Assembly (NCBI RefSeq): GCF_019278465.1
Contig: NZ_CP058983.1
Coordinates: 1,363,501-1,427,500, forward strand
Length of the DNA: 64,000 nucleotides
Direction of reading: 5' to 3'
Origin: Tenacibaculum sp. AHE14PA
GTDB taxonomy: Bacteria; Bacteroidota; Bacteroidia; Flavobacteriales; Flavobacteriaceae
In this document: positions 14,992-25,494 of the stretch, one piece after another
How the letters are laid out: each line of letters begins with the position of its first letter
How positions within the stretch are numbered: the first letter of the stretch is position 1
The notes under the pieces: model-generated
Databases searched by the model: none
The model's input: only the letters and a program-made list of their open reading frames with translations
What the model was told of the DNA's origin: nothing
Made by a program: the position numbers and the translations under genes

Positions 14992-15609
14992 CTAATTTAC
15001 TAAAATTATTTTATTTTTCTCTATTATTTTCCTTAAATTAATTAATGCATATCTCATTCTCCCTAAAGCCGTATTAATGCTCACCCCTGTATTCTCAGAA
15101 ATCTCATTAAAACTCATATCGTTATAAATACGCATTTTTAAAACTTCTTTTTGCTCTTCTGGCAATTCTTCTACTAAATCTCTAACGTCAGATAAAATTT
15201 GTTCTTTTATAATTTTATTTTCAGCATTTAAAGCACCATCAGTTAGTACCGAAAAAATATCAAAATCTTCTGTATTGTTAAAAGTAGGCATTCTATTATT
15301 TTTTCTGAAAAAATCGATAATTAAATTATGAGAAATTCTCATAACCCAAGGCAAAAACTTACCTTCTTCGTTATAACGTCCTTTTTTAAGTGTTTTTATC
15401 ACCTTAATAAAAGTGTCTTGAAAAATATCTTCTGTAGTATCTCTATTCTGTACTTTGCTATATATAAAGCTATATAATCTTTTCTGATGGCGTTTAATTA
15501 GCAACTCTATTGCTAACTCTTTTCCATTAATGTAGTCTCTTACTAAAGCGCTATCGCTTACAACATCTTTATGCATCATAATTACTTTTTTAAGAACGTC
15601 GTTAAACAT
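14992..15609 (-). CDS. RNA polymerase sigma-70 family factor, ECF type
   Basis: A 205-residue two-domain sigma factor. Region 2 (about residues 25-100) has RHQKRLYSFIYSKVQNRDTTEDIFQDTFIKV and PWVMRISHNLIIDFFRK. Region 4 (about 140-195) has EELPEEQKEVLKMRIYNDMSFNEISENTGVSINTALGRMRYAL. The family start is probably one of the two Met codons at 15579 and 15576; the 15609 start adds ten residues. No anti-sigma gene with a membrane helix follows; the next gene is the 47-residue protein. The regulon cannot be inferred from sequence. Confidence 0.92.
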   Translation of the reverse strand: MFNDVLKKVIMMHKDVVSDSALVRDYINGKELAIELLIKRHQKRLYSFIYSKVQNRDTTEDIFQDTFIKVIKTLKKGRYNEEGKFLPWVMRISHNLIIDFFRKNNRMPTFNNTEDFDIFSVLTDGALNAENKIIKEQILSDVRDLVEELPEEQKEVLKMRIYNDMSFNEISENTGVSINTALGRMRYALINLRKIIEKNKIILVN

Positions 15610-15815
15610 TCTTTCGTTAAGGGTATATCTTTAAAAAGTAATTATTGAGCTATAGGCTTTTTATTTATTGATTAGTAACTAGTTACAAATATTGTTATTT
15701 TTATTAACAAATACAAGTATTAAATTAATTTTATAAGTTATTTAAAAAAAAAAGAACAAATTATCTTCTTCATTCATTTACAAAAATGGTATTTTTATAC
15801 ATTATTTTTTTATAG

Positions 15816-18602
15816 ATGAAAACAGATATTTCTACCGTTAATCCTAAGGAAAACATTATTATAAAAGGGGCAAAACTGCACAATTTAAAAAATATTGATG
15901 TTGTTATTCCTCGAAATAAATTAGTTGTAATAACAGGCCTTTCTGGTTCTGGAAAATCTTCTTTAGCTTTTGATACTTTGTATGCCGAAGGACAGCGTCG
16001 TTATGTAGAAAGTTTATCTTCATACGCACGTCAGTTTTTAGGGAAATTACACAAACCTAAAGTAGATTATATAAAAGGGATTGCTCCGGCAATTGCAATC
16101 GAACAAAAGGTAAACTCAACAAATCCAAGATCAACTGTAGGTACCTCAACCGAAATCTACGATTATATAAAACTATTATACGCGCGTATTGGTAAAACTA
16201 TTTCGCCAATATCTGGTAATGAAGTAAAAAAGCATACCGTTTCTGATGTGCTTACTTTCGTTAAAAATTTCGAAGAGCGCACTAAACTTTTATTACTTGC
16301 GCCAATTACCATTAATGAAAATAGAGATTTAAAAACTGTTTTACAAGTATTAACGCAACAAGGTTACGCGCGATTAAAATATAATGATACTGTTTTAAGA
16401 ATTGATGATTTTCCTATTGAAGATTATAATAATGAAGCATTATTTTTAGTGGTTGATCGAATTGTTTTAAAACACGAAGAAGATTTTTACAATCGTTTAG
16501 GAGATGCTATTCAAACTGCTTTTTTTGAAGGAAAGGGGTTCTGTTTAATAGAAAACCTAAATACGAAGGTTGTTACTGAATTTAGTAATAAATTTGAGTT
16601 AGACGGTATTACTTTTTTAGAACCGAACACGCATTTATTTAGTTTTAACAACCCATACGGAGCCTGCCCTACTTGTGAAGGTTACGGAAGCGTAATTGGT
16701 ATTGACGAAGATTTAGTGATTCCGAATACCGGATTATCAATCTTTGAAGATGCTATTTTTCCTTTTAAAACTGATGCTTACAGAATATATAAAGAAGAAC
16801 TAATACTTAATGCAGAAACATTTGGTATTCCTATTCATAAACCTTGGTTTGAAATTTCTGAAGCACAAAAAGAGCTTATTTGGAACGGGACAAATAAGTT
16901 TGAAGGAATACATGATTTATTTAAAAAACTAGAAGAAAAAAGCTATAAAATTCAAAACAGAGTAATGCTTTCTCGCTATCGCGGAAAAACAACCTGTACC
17001 GATTGTAACGGTAAAAGATTACGTAAAGAAGCCAACTACGTAAAAGTACACGATAAAATAATTTCTGATTTAGTTACACTTCCTTTAGATGAATTGGCTG
17101 TTTTTTTTAAGAACATAAACTTAAATGAAAACGATAAAAACATTGCAAAAAGATTGCTTACCGAAATTAACAATCGTTTGCTTTTTTTAACTGATGTTGG
17201 TTTAAAATACTTAACCTTAAATCGCACCTCTAACACGCTTTCTGGTGGTGAAAGTCAACGTATAAATTTAGCCACTTCTTTAGGTAGTTCGCTCGTAGGA
17301 TCTATGTATATTTTAGATGAGCCAAGTATTGGTTTGCATCCAAAAGATACAGAAAGACTAATTGAGGTTCTTAAAGATTTACGTGATTTAGGGAATACCG
17401 TTATTGTGGTTGAACATGATGAAGATATTATGAAAGAAGCTGATTATATTATTGATATCGGCCCAGAAGCAGGTACTTATGGCGGACACGTAGTTGCCGA
17501 AGGTACTTTTGATGCTATTATGAAATCAGATTCGTTAACGGCTAAATATTTATCCGAAGAATTAAAAATTGATATTCCAACTTCTCGCAGAACATCAAAA
17601 AACACCATTAATATTATTGGTGCACGAGAAAACAACTTAAAAAATGTAGATGTTTCTTTTCCTTTAAACAACTTAACGGTAATTACAGGAGTTTCAGGTA
17701 GTGGAAAAAGTACGTTGGTTAAGAAAATTTTATATCCTGCAATGCAGAAAAAGCTAAACGGATATGGAGATAAAGTTGGCCAATACACCAACATAACAGG
17801 AAGTTTTGATACTTTAAAACATATTGAATTTATCGATCAAAATCCGATTGGGCGTTCTTCAAGATCAAACCCTGTTACTTATATTAAAGCTTACGATGAC
17901 ATTCGTAAATTGTTATCAGATCAAAAACTATCTAACATAAGAAATTACCAACCTAAACATTTTTCTTTTAATGTAGAAGGTGGTCGTTGCGAGGTTTGTA
18001 AAGGTGAAGGTGAAGTTACGATTGAAATGCAATTTATGGCCGACGTGCATTTGCAGTGCGATACCTGTAACGGAAAACGCTTTAAAAAAGAAGTGTTAGA
18101 AGTTACTTTTGGAGGGAAATCTATTGATGACATTTTAAATTCAACTATTGACGATGCTGTTGCTTTTTTCTCAGAACACGAGCAACCTAAAATTGCTAAA
18201 AAATTAAAACCTTTGCAAGATGTTGGTTTAGGGTATGTGCAATTAGGGCAATCGTCTTCAACCTTATCTGGTGGAGAAGCGCAACGTATAAAATTAGCCT
18301 CGTTTTTAATAAAAGGAAATACTAAGGACAAAGCTTTATTTATTTTTGATGAACCTACAACTGGATTGCATTTTCATGACATTAAAAAACTATTAGCATC
18401 GTTTAATGCTTTAATCGAAAAAGGACATTCGATAATTGTTATTGAACATAATATCGAGTTAATTAAATGTGCCGATTATATTATCGATCTTGGTTTAGAA
18501 GGTGGTAAAAATGGCGGGAATTTAATTTTTACTGGAACGCCTGAAGAGTTAGTTAAAAATAAAGCATCTTATACCGCTAAGTATTTACAAGAGAAGTTAT
18601 AA
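15816..18602 (+). CDS. uvrA: excinuclease ABC subunit UvrA
   Basis: DNA damage recognition ATPase of nucleotide excision repair, 928 residues. The first ATPase half has Walker [21 protein letters not shown]. Zinc-module cysteines are seen as CPTC and CTDC (NBD I insertion). ABC signature [13 protein letters not shown] and Walker [14 protein letters not shown] follow. The second half has [13 protein letters not shown], the zinc finger CEVC...[17 protein letters not shown] and [14 protein letters not shown]. All expected modules are present, so it looks functional. It is a single transcription unit, divergent from the sigma factor, and ends before a shared terminator. Confidence 0.97.
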   Translation: MKTDISTVNPKENIIIKGAKLHNLKNIDVVIPRNKLVVITGLSGSGKSSLAFDTLYAEGQRRYVESLSSYARQFLGKLHKPKVDYIKGIAPAIAIEQKVNSTNPRSTVGTSTEIYDYIKLLYARIGKTISPISGNEVKKHTVSDVLTFVKNFEERTKLLLLAPITINENRDLKTVLQVLTQQGYARLKYNDTVLRIDDFPIEDYNNEALFLVVDRIVLKHEEDFYNRLGDAIQTAFFEGKGFCLIENLNTKVVTEFSNKFELDGITFLEPNTHLFSFNNPYGACPTCEGYGSVIGIDEDLVIPNTGLSIFEDAIFPFKTDAYRIYKEELILNAETFGIPIHKPWFEISEAQKELIWNGTNKFEGIHDLFKKLEEKSYKIQNRVMLSRYRGKTTCTDCNGKRLRKEANYVKVHDKIISDLVTLPLDELAVFFKNINLNENDKNIAKRLLTEINNRLLFLTDVGLKYLTLNRTSNTLSGGESQRINLATSLGSSLVGSMYILDEPSIGLHPKDTERLIEVLKDLRDLGNTVIVVEHDEDIMKEADYIIDIGPEAGTYGGHVVAEGTFDAIMKSDSLTAKYLSEELKIDIPTSRRTSKNTINIIGARENNLKNVDVSFPLNNLTVITGVSGSGKSTLVKKILYPAMQKKLNGYGDKVGQYTNITGSFDTLKHIEFIDQNPIGRSSRSNPVTYIKAYDDIRKLLSDQKLSNIRNYQPKHFSFNVEGGRCEVCKGEGEVTIEMQFMADVHLQCDTCNGKRFKKEVLEVTFGGKSIDDILNSTIDDAVAFFSEHEQPKIAKKLKPLQDVGLGYVQLGQSSSTLSGGEAQRIKLASFLIKGNTKDKALFIFDEPTTGLHFHDIKKLLASFNALIEKGHSIIVIEHNIELIKCADYIIDLGLEGGKNGGNLIFTGTPEELVKNKASYTAKYLQEKL

Positions 18603-18623
18603 TTTTTTAAATCTTAAACTAAA

Positions 18624-18656
18624 AAACTGCCTAACTCTTTTCGAGTTAGACAGTTT
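18624..18656. terminator. bidirectional terminator
   Basis: 14-bp stem AAACTGCCTAACTC / GAGTTAGACAGTTT with one mismatch and loop TTTTC, between convergent uvrA and the T9SS protein gene. Confidence 0.75.
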
Positions 18657-18707
18657 CAACGTAACAAAAACTAACAAAATTCAATAATTACATTACTGAA
18701 ACTCTTC

Positions 18708-20225
18708 TTATTTAATAATTATCTTTTTAGTGAAAATTTTACCATTATTTACCATTCTACAAACATAAATTCCTTTTCTTACACCTTTCGTTCTATCCCA
18801 TTCAAATTTCCAATCTCCTTTTTTAACTTTATCTTCAAAAACTTTATAAGTCCTCCCATCTAAAATAGATGTTAAAGAAATAGTAAGATTTGTACTCTCA
18901 GTTATTCTTGATTTCACTATTAGCTTTTCAGATGAATTATCTACGAATACATTAAAATTTTCATCAACTACTTTTCTTTCAGGAGTATTTACAGTACTTT
19001 TTATTGATAATTCTAGTATTTTTTTCTTTTTTGTGTCTGTTGAAGCACTTCTATTACTAAAATAAACAGATATGTCATCACCATAAATATTAATTGAATT
19101 TGTATATTGAGTTTTTCCTCCTGAATCCTTAGTTAACCTATGAAAAAATACATTCTCTTTACAAGAAAAACTATCAAACCAAGGGAAGGACACAGAATAA
19201 TTTTTTGCAGTAGCTCCCGTTATAGGTTCGTTATAAGCATGTGCATCATTTTGAGAAGGGCATTCAAATGTAAAATACCATTGATAGGTATAAACACCAC
19301 TTCCGCCTGCTGGAGCGCTACCATTAAAAAACTTTGATCCAGATATAGTAGATATTGTATTATTTCTAATACCAAGATTATCTGGATTCTGTTTAATAGT
19401 AATAATGTTACTGTAACTGCTTTTTCCTGTTCTTGAAGAATGAGCATATCTTCTATATTGAATATAATATGGCTTGTCTGTAACATCATTATGCGATCTA
19501 GTAAATTTAAGATTTTGATTAACATCACTTGATACAATATTACCTATTCTTACCCAAGTTCCATAATCGTTATCTCCAAAATATTTAGTTCGGACACCCC
19601 AATTATAAGTATAATTTTCGTTGCCGTTGACAGGACCTGTCCCTGTTAAAGTTGCTGGAATCTCATCAAATTCTAATGTTTGGTCACAACAAATAACATT
19701 CTTTGAAACAGGAGTTGGAGAACCAATAATTACCTTATATGAATTTTCTCCTACCCATTGATTACCATGATTAGTCCCAAACTTAGCTGATAAATAGCCT
19801 GTCTGTCCCTGCTCAAACATATTACTAGTTAATGTAATTTTAAACTCTCTTACCCAATTGGTCATAAAAGAATTAGGGCGGTAAATTGCCGTCCCTAAAT
19901 TTGACCAGCTTTTATTTTGACTTTTTTTATACAATAACTGTGAGTATCCTTGAAAAACACTAGTAGCGTTAAATACTAAAACACTAATTTTTAAATCTAC
20001 AGTACCTCCTAATGGTATTTCTATTGGTGAACCTGCTGGGATTTTACTACCGTTAGCATATTCTACATGCGTAACTGTTACTCTATGATGAGAGTTGAAT
20101 TTTTTTAATTCTTTTTCTTCTATTAACTTTCTTTCTTCTTGTGCAAAAGTTTTGAATGATAAAAGACTTATTAATATTACTACAGATGTTAAAAATATTT
20201 TTTTAATCATAGTTTCTATTTTCAT
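18708..20225 (-). CDS. T9SS type A sorting domain-containing surface protein
   Basis: A 505-residue exported protein. The signal peptide is clearest from the Met at 20210 (IKKIFLTSVVILISLLSF...FAQ). The middle contains beta-sandwich, PKD/Ig-like stretches such as TYNWGVRTKYF and YTYQWYFTF. The last about 80 residues form a T9SS type A C-terminal signal with DGRTYKVFEDKVKKGDW, RKGIYVCRMVNNGK and the final KKIIIK. It is therefore secreted across the outer membrane and possibly anchored on the surface. It is the third gene of the hmuR-hmuY unit, 33 bp after hmuY, so a role in haem or haemoprotein capture is suggested by context only. It has no CxxCH motif. Confidence 0.82.
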   Translation of the reverse strand: MKIETMIKKIFLTSVVILISLLSFKTFAQEERKLIEEKELKKFNSHHRVTVTHVEYANGSKIPAGSPIEIPLGGTVDLKISVLVFNATSVFQGYSQLLYKKSQNKSWSNLGTAIYRPNSFMTNWVREFKITLTSNMFEQGQTGYLSAKFGTNHGNQWVGENSYKVIIGSPTPVSKNVICCDQTLEFDEIPATLTGTGPVNGNENYTYNWGVRTKYFGDNDYGTWVRIGNIVSSDVNQNLKFTRSHNDVTDKPYYIQYRRYAHSSRTGKSSYSNIITIKQNPDNLGIRNNTISTISGSKFFNGSAPAGGSGVYTYQWYFTFECPSQNDAHAYNEPITGATAKNYSVSFPWFDSFSCKENVFFHRLTKDSGGKTQYTNSINIYGDDISVYFSNRSASTDTKKKKILELSIKSTVNTPERKVVDENFNVFVDNSSEKLIVKSRITESTNLTISLTSILDGRTYKVFEDKVKKGDWKFEWDRTKGVRKGIYVCRMVNNGKIFTKKIIIK

Positions 20226-20258
20226 AATTTTTAAGGTTAGTTAATTAATATTTATAGT

Positions 20259-20885
20259 TTATTTTAAACTCTTATCTCCTACAATTGGGTTGTACACATA
20301 ATTAAAAGTATAATAACGCCCTTCGCTTGAAGTAGTTATATCTTTGTCTGCTGGTGCACCTTTATAATAACTTCTAATTTCCATTTTTGCATAATTACCT
20401 TCAATAGTTTTTACAACTATAATAGTACCTGCATTGGCTTTAACAATTCCACTACTATAAGTATACCAATCGTCTCCTCCGTCAGCAGTAATTGCATAAA
20501 CTCCTGATGCATCTTGTTTAAAAGTATCAGCAGCTGGTGCTTCTATTGCATCTTTAAATACATTTTTTACGACAGCTAAAGAAGCATTTCCTGTTCTTTC
20601 TGGTTCATCTGTTAAACCATATTTACTACCTCCATTAACAATAACTCTAAGACCTCTAAAAGCAACATCCCAATTATCTCCCGTTACTTGTTTTCCTTCT
20701 TTAAAACTAAATTTAGTAAATCCTCCAGAAATCGGTTGACCATGTCCAGATTGCTGCTGTGGTGCATACAAATTTGAAACAGTTTTAGCTTCTACAGATT
20801 GTACAATAGGATCTTCATTTTCTGAACATGACATTCCTACTAAAGCAAATATTGCTATTAAAAAGATTGATTTTAAAACTCTCAT
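20259..20885 (-). CDS. hmuY: HmuY family haem-binding lipoprotein
   Basis: A 208-residue lipoprotein. The N-terminal signal ends in a lipobox before Cys20 (ALVGMSCSENEDP). The mature part matches HmuY-type proteins: FTKFSFKEGKQV, NWDVAFRGLRVIVNGG, YGLTDEPERTGNASLAVV, WYTYSSGIVKANAGTIIVVKT and a C-terminal GRYYTFNYVYNP. HmuY binds haem at the cell surface and hands it to the TonB-dependent receptor HmuR. The gene lies 32 bp downstream of the receptor gene. Haem ligands in this family vary (His or Met pairs) and are not assigned here. Confidence 0.9.
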   Translation of the reverse strand: MRVLKSIFLIAIFALVGMSCSENEDPIVQSVEAKTVSNLYAPQQQSGHGQPISGGFTKFSFKEGKQVTGDNWDVAFRGLRVIVNGGSKYGLTDEPERTGNASLAVVKNVFKDAIEAPAADTFKQDASGVYAITADGGDDWYTYSSGIVKANAGTIIVVKTIEGNYAKMEIRSYYKGAPADKDITTSSEGRYYTFNYVYNPIVGDKSLK

Positions 20886-20917
20886 TTTTTTACTGATTTA
20901 TATTTATTTGATTTATA

Positions 20918-22972
20918 TTAAAAATTAAATTGGACTCTACCATAATAAGTGCTTCCTAAGCGCAAAACACTATCGTTATTTTTAAAGGTGCTTTTATTTT
21001 CTGTTCCTTTTTCATCGAAAATATTATTAACACCAAGTTGAACATTCATCAAATTGAAAAATGTTTTTGAGGCTGCTATATTAACCTGTGTATTGCCTAC
21101 AACAAAATCATCATACTCATCAATAATTCCTTGACTGTTATTCGTATCAAACAAGGCATATTTACTTCTGTACACTGCTCTAATATTTGCTGAAAAATCA
21201 TGCTGATAATTTTCGTAAAATATTTTAAAGTTTGCCATGTGCTTTGATCGATTTGGCAACCCATAATAATTTGAAATTGTCATTTTTTCTGATGAAGACA
21301 ACGGTGTTCTTCTGTAAAAAACCTTACCTGACTTTATTAAATCTTCTTGCGATTTATCGCCTGTATCCAAAAATTGATACCCTCCTAAAATGTTAAAATT
21401 TGAGGATAGTTTATAATTCGCCTCTAGCTCTACTCCTTGTGTGTATACTTTGTTTGTATTTCTGTATGAAAATGTACGTGCTCCGGCGGGTAACCCTAAT
21501 ATTGAAGCATTTAATTGAGTGTCATACGTATCAATCAAGTCTTTAATATCATTTCTAAATAAATTAATATTTAGTTTTAAGCTTGGTAATGGTTTTAATT
21601 CAAATCCGAAGTTATAACCAACCGAACTTTCTGGTTTTAATTCTTTATCAATTGATTGTATTTCTGGTAGATTACCATACAAATCATGTAACGATTGGGT
21701 TCCTAAAACCACGTATCCGCTTGCTGAATTTCTAAAATTAAAATATAGTTGCCTAAAATCAGGTGCTTTAAATCCGTAACCTACCGATACCTTTGCCGTG
21801 AGCCAATTATTAATTTTATAGCTTGATGATATTTTGGGTGTAAATGCTGATTTGTATTGATTACTATTTTCAAATCGAGCGCCTATAATTACATTTAAAT
21901 TATGAGTTGGATTAAAATCAAACTGTCCAAACACATAAGGTGTATCGTATTTTTTAACACCATTGAACTCGGTTCTTTCTAAAGCATCAAAATTAGCTCC
22001 TACTCCTGCAATTAAAGTTCCGTAATTAAATTTATTTGTCGATTTAATTTCTGGTCGTAACAAAGTTTGTTTATACAATGTTTCATCATTATTAAATACA
22101 CTTTCTGCCTTATACTTTGTGGTATAAAAATTATAATCTAACTGCCATTTGTCGGTTATTTTATGATTAATTGTGGTATTAACATTCCAATCGGTTTGTT
22201 TACTTTTATGCTGATTTTGTTGATAAAATCGATTCGCTACACTAACTTTTAATTGATTAGAAAAATCGTAACTCAACTTTAAATGTCCAGTAAAATTTTG
22301 GTGTGCTTCTGTTGTTTTTGGAGTAGTTTCAGGTGATAAATCAAAACCATTGCTGGAGTTTAAATTTATTCCCGAAACCAATCCAAAACCCTTCCTTTTC
22401 ACATAAACGTTTGTATTAATATCTAACTCATTTGTAGCTCCACCTTTTACAAAGTAACTAACAGTTCCTTTTAAATTATCATTTTTTGGTTGCTCGGTAA
22501 TTATATTAATTACCCCACCTATTGCTTCAGAACCATATAAAGATGATGATGGTCCTTTAACAATTTCTATCTGCTTAATATTATTAACTGTAAGTCTATT
22601 TAAATCGATGTTTCCAGAGGTTCTTCCTACAATCGGAACACCATCAATTAAAATCAAAGTATAATCAGCCGCAACACCCTGTAGCTGAACTCCTTCTGAG
22701 CCTCCAAAGTCAGAAACTAAAGCGATTCCTGTTTGTTCTAGCAAAATATCTTTTAAACGTATTGCTCCCGATTTCACAAGCTGTTCTTTAGATATTAGCG
22801 TAACAGGCATTGGTATTGATGATAACTGTCGTTTAGTTCTTGTTGCTGTAACAATCACCTCTTCTAACTCGCTTATTTCTAGAGCTTCATCATTTTGCAC
22901 TGTTTTTTCTTGCGAAAAAACAGTTAAACTTATAAAAGTGAAAAAACCTAATATTTTTCTATTTAGAAACAT
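20918..22972 (-). CDS. hmuR: TonB-dependent outer-membrane receptor, haem type (HmuR-like)
   Basis: A 684-residue outer-membrane transporter. A signal peptide is followed by a TonB-box-like segment near ELEEVIVTATRTKR, the plug domain (about residues 45-160: RLKDILLEQTGIAL, LILIDGVPIVGR, IEIVKGPSSSLYGSEAIGGVINI) and a 22-strand barrel ending in an aromatic residue (YYGRVQFNF). The barrel contains FRNSASGY and NLPEIQS stretches like the haem-receptor FRAP/NPDL loop, though not a perfect match. It is first in the hmuR-hmuY-T9SS unit and opposite to the DUF6607 unit, with a Fur-like palindrome between them. Confidence 0.9.
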   Translation of the reverse strand: MFLNRKILGFFTFISLTVFSQEKTVQNDEALEISELEEVIVTATRTKRQLSSIPMPVTLISKEQLVKSGAIRLKDILLEQTGIALVSDFGGSEGVQLQGVAADYTLILIDGVPIVGRTSGNIDLNRLTVNNIKQIEIVKGPSSSLYGSEAIGGVINIITEQPKNDNLKGTVSYFVKGGATNELDINTNVYVKRKGFGLVSGINLNSSNGFDLSPETTPKTTEAHQNFTGHLKLSYDFSNQLKVSVANRFYQQNQHKSKQTDWNVNTTINHKITDKWQLDYNFYTTKYKAESVFNNDETLYKQTLLRPEIKSTNKFNYGTLIAGVGANFDALERTEFNGVKKYDTPYVFGQFDFNPTHNLNVIIGARFENSNQYKSAFTPKISSSYKINNWLTAKVSVGYGFKAPDFRQLYFNFRNSASGYVVLGTQSLHDLYGNLPEIQSIDKELKPESSVGYNFGFELKPLPSLKLNINLFRNDIKDLIDTYDTQLNASILGLPAGARTFSYRNTNKVYTQGVELEANYKLSSNFNILGGYQFLDTGDKSQEDLIKSGKVFYRRTPLSSSEKMTISNYYGLPNRSKHMANFKIFYENYQHDFSANIRAVYRSKYALFDTNNSQGIIDEYDDFVVGNTQVNIAASKTFFNLMNVQLGVNNIFDEKGTENKSTFKNNDSVLRLGSTYYGRVQFNF

Positions 22973-23000
22973 TCTTAATAATTTTCGGAAAATATATCTT

Positions 23001-23023
23001 TTATTTTAAATCAATCTAAATAA
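23001..23023. promoter_or_regulatory. Fur-like palindrome between the two haem units
   Basis: A 23-bp imperfect palindrome begins TTATTT and ends AAATAA, with 8 of 11 positions symmetrical. Its minus-strand left half reads TTATTTAGATT, resembling AT-rich Fur boxes of flavobacteria. It sits 28 bp from the hmuR start and 50 bp from the DUF6607 start. TATTTTTG at 23030-23037 is a possible -7 box of the plus-strand unit. Iron control is expected for this island, but the site is inferred. Confidence 0.45.
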
Positions 23024-23072
23024 AATTTATATTTTTGTCAAAAAATTAATTCAACTAAAAATAAATCATAAA

Positions 23073-23975
23073 ATGAAAAAAGTATTATTAGGAAGCATGT
23101 TATTATTAACTGCTTTGACAATAAATGCTCAGAGTAAAAAGACAAAAGACAAAGCAGCTATAAAAAAAATGTGTGGCTGTTTTGAAGTGACTTTCAATTT
23201 TGCGGAAACTTTTAATAACAGTAAAGATTCTTTATATAAGCCATCAAAAACAAAAATTGCAAAAGGTTTAGAATGGGCACAATTAATTGAAGATGGCAAA
23301 AATGATATCTCTATTCAACATTTACTTCAAGTTGGTAATCCTGTTAGTCCCCATATTGTAAAACATTGGCGACAAGATTGGGCATATCAAAATCAAGATT
23401 TTTATATGTATAACGGAGATAATAATTGGTTATATGAAAACAAATCAAAAGCTGATGTGAAAAAACAATGGACACAAAAAGTATATCAAGTAGATGATAG
23501 TCCTCGTTACGAAGGCTCAGGAACGTGGGTACATGTAGATGGAAAAAGCTATTGGGAAAACACAACAGATGCGCCTTTACCACGTAGAGAATACACTAAA
23601 AGAAGTGACTATAATGTAACCGAAAGAGGAAACCGCCATGAAATTACTAACTACGGATGGATACACGATCAAGACAACAAGAAAATAATTAGAAAAGCAG
23701 GCACTAAAGATATTGTATTAGCACATGAAAAAGGCTACAACACTTATGTTAAAGTTGCTGATACTAGATGTAAAGCATCGCAAGATTGGTGGAAAAAAAA
23801 CACCAACAAATGGCAATTAGTTAGAAATAAATGGGATGAAGTTTATGGAAGAAACAACAATCTTTCTCTAGAAAAAAAAGTAGAGAACAAACCACTATAT
23901 AAACACTTATTTTCAGACCAAATAACCGAGCAACAACAAATAGATAAAACGATTGAATCTTTCGTTAAAAAATAA
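23073..23975 (+). CDS. DUF6607 family exported protein
   Basis: A 300-residue protein with a signal peptide (KKVLLGSMLLLTALTINAQ) and a conserved family start MCGCFEVTFNFAETF just after it. It is rich in Trp (HWRQDWAYQNQDFYMY, GTWVHVDGKSYWENTTDAPLPRREYTKRSDYNV). The family is typically found beside haem uptake receptors in Bacteroidota; its biochemical role is not known to me. It is the first gene of the plus-strand haem unit, 9 bp before the ankyrin gene. The CGC motif near residue 33 is a candidate metal or disulfide site. Confidence 0.8.
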   Translation: MKKVLLGSMLLLTALTINAQSKKTKDKAAIKKMCGCFEVTFNFAETFNNSKDSLYKPSKTKIAKGLEWAQLIEDGKNDISIQHLLQVGNPVSPHIVKHWRQDWAYQNQDFYMYNGDNNWLYENKSKADVKKQWTQKVYQVDDSPRYEGSGTWVHVDGKSYWENTTDAPLPRREYTKRSDYNVTERGNRHEITNYGWIHDQDNKKIIRKAGTKDIVLAHEKGYNTYVKVADTRCKASQDWWKKNTNKWQLVRNKWDEVYGRNNNLSLEKKVENKPLYKHLFSDQITEQQQIDKTIESFVKK

Positions 23976-23984
23976 ATAAAACAC

Positions 23985-25469
23985 ATGAAAAACTTACAAC
24001 TTACGTTCGTATTTGCTTTTTTAGTAAGTATGCTACAGGCACAAACAAAAAACGTCTTTTTTGATCGTGCTTTCTGGAAAACAAAACCAACTGTTGCTAT
24101 TATTAATCAAAAAATAAAAGAAAACAACAATCCTAGCGCATTAACATCTAATGGATTTGATGCTGTTACCAATGCCATTTTAGCTGAAGCACCAAATACT
24201 ACTATAAAACACCTGCTTAAACAAAAAGATAATGGTGTAAATAAGCTAACACATGATAAAAGAACCTATGTGTTTTGGGCTGCTTATAAAGGAAATTTAG
24301 AATTAGTTAAACATCTTATTGATAATAAAGCTCGACTAGATTTAAAAGATTCTCATAATTTTTCACCGTTAACTTTTGCTGCGGCAGCAGGACAAACCAA
24401 CACAAAAATATACGATGTACTTATTAAAAACGGTATCGATATTAAAAATGATGTAAACGAAAATGGTGCTAATGCGTTGTTACTAGTAATTCCTAATTTA
24501 AAAGATTTCGCCTTGGTTGATTATTTTACTGCAAAAGGATTGTCTCTTAATAGTTTAGATAATGATGGTAACGGAGCGTTTAATTATGCTGCTAAAAATG
24601 GTAATAAAAAAATAGCTCAATTATTATTAAAAAAAGAAATCCCATATAAAAACCTAAATAAAAATGGTGGAAATGCATTTTTGTTAGCTTCAAGAGGTTC
24701 TAGAAGTGGTTACAACTCTTTGGCTTTTTTTAAATATTTAGAAAACTTAGGCATCAACCCTAACATAACTAATAGCGAAGGTAAAAACCCTATTCATAAT
24801 TTAGCTTATGGAAATAAAGACATCGCTACTTTCAATTATTTTATATCAAAAGGAATAGCTATTAATAAAGCTGATGTTAATGGAAATACTCCTTTAATAA
24901 ATGCAGCTAGAAGGAACTCTTTAGAGGTCATTAAGTTATTAGCTTCAAAAACTAAAAACATTAACCACACTAATAAAGAAGGAAAATCTGCCCTTACAAA
25001 CAGCTTGAGCAACAATTTAGAGGTTGTTAAATTTTTATTAGAAAAAGGAGCAAAAACAAGTATTTTTGATGCTAAAGGAAATTATTTAAACTATTATTTA
25101 TTTAAAACCTTTAACGCTAAGAAGACGGAAGAATTTCAACAAAAACTAACGCTTTTAAAAACTAAAGGTTTAAATATTGAAGAGATACAAAAAGACGAAA
25201 ATACTTTATTTCACCTTGCTGTTAGAAAACAAAGTATTGCTATGCTAAATTTTATAGCTGATTATAAAATTGATATCAATGCTAAAAACAAAAAAGGATT
25301 ATCAGCATTACAGGAAGCTGTCTTAATTGCTAAAGATCATAAAATCATAAAACATTTACTTAGCAAAGGAGCTAATAAAAATGTAAAAACAGATTTTGAT
25401 GAAACTTTATATGATTTAGCTAAAGAAAATGAAAATCTAAAAAATACCGATATCAGTTTTTTAAAATAA
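23985..25469 (+). CDS. exported ankyrin-repeat protein
   Basis: A 494-residue protein with a signal peptide (KNLQLTFVFAFLVSMLQA) and about twelve ankyrin repeats along its length. Clear units include TYVFWAAYKGNLELVKHLIDNKARLD, NFSPLTFAAAAGQTN, NGNTPLINAARRNSLEVIKLL and KGLSALQEAVLIA. It is presumably a periplasmic protein-protein interaction scaffold. It is second in the plus-strand haem unit, 9 bp after the DUF6607 gene and 25 bp before the DUF2271 gene, so it probably works with the transport or reductase machinery. No enzymatic motif is seen. Confidence 0.88.
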   Translation: MKNLQLTFVFAFLVSMLQAQTKNVFFDRAFWKTKPTVAIINQKIKENNNPSALTSNGFDAVTNAILAEAPNTTIKHLLKQKDNGVNKLTHDKRTYVFWAAYKGNLELVKHLIDNKARLDLKDSHNFSPLTFAAAAGQTNTKIYDVLIKNGIDIKNDVNENGANALLLVIPNLKDFALVDYFTAKGLSLNSLDNDGNGAFNYAAKNGNKKIAQLLLKKEIPYKNLNKNGGNAFLLASRGSRSGYNSLAFFKYLENLGINPNITNSEGKNPIHNLAYGNKDIATFNYFISKGIAINKADVNGNTPLINAARRNSLEVIKLLASKTKNINHTNKEGKSALTNSLSNNLEVVKFLLEKGAKTSIFDAKGNYLNYYLFKTFNAKKTEEFQQKLTLLKTKGLNIEEIQKDENTLFHLAVRKQSIAMLNFIADYKIDINAKNKKGLSALQEAVLIAKDHKIIKHLLSKGANKNVKTDFDETLYDLAKENENLKNTDISFLK

Positions 25470-25494
25470 ATTCAAGTAATTAAACATAAATAAC

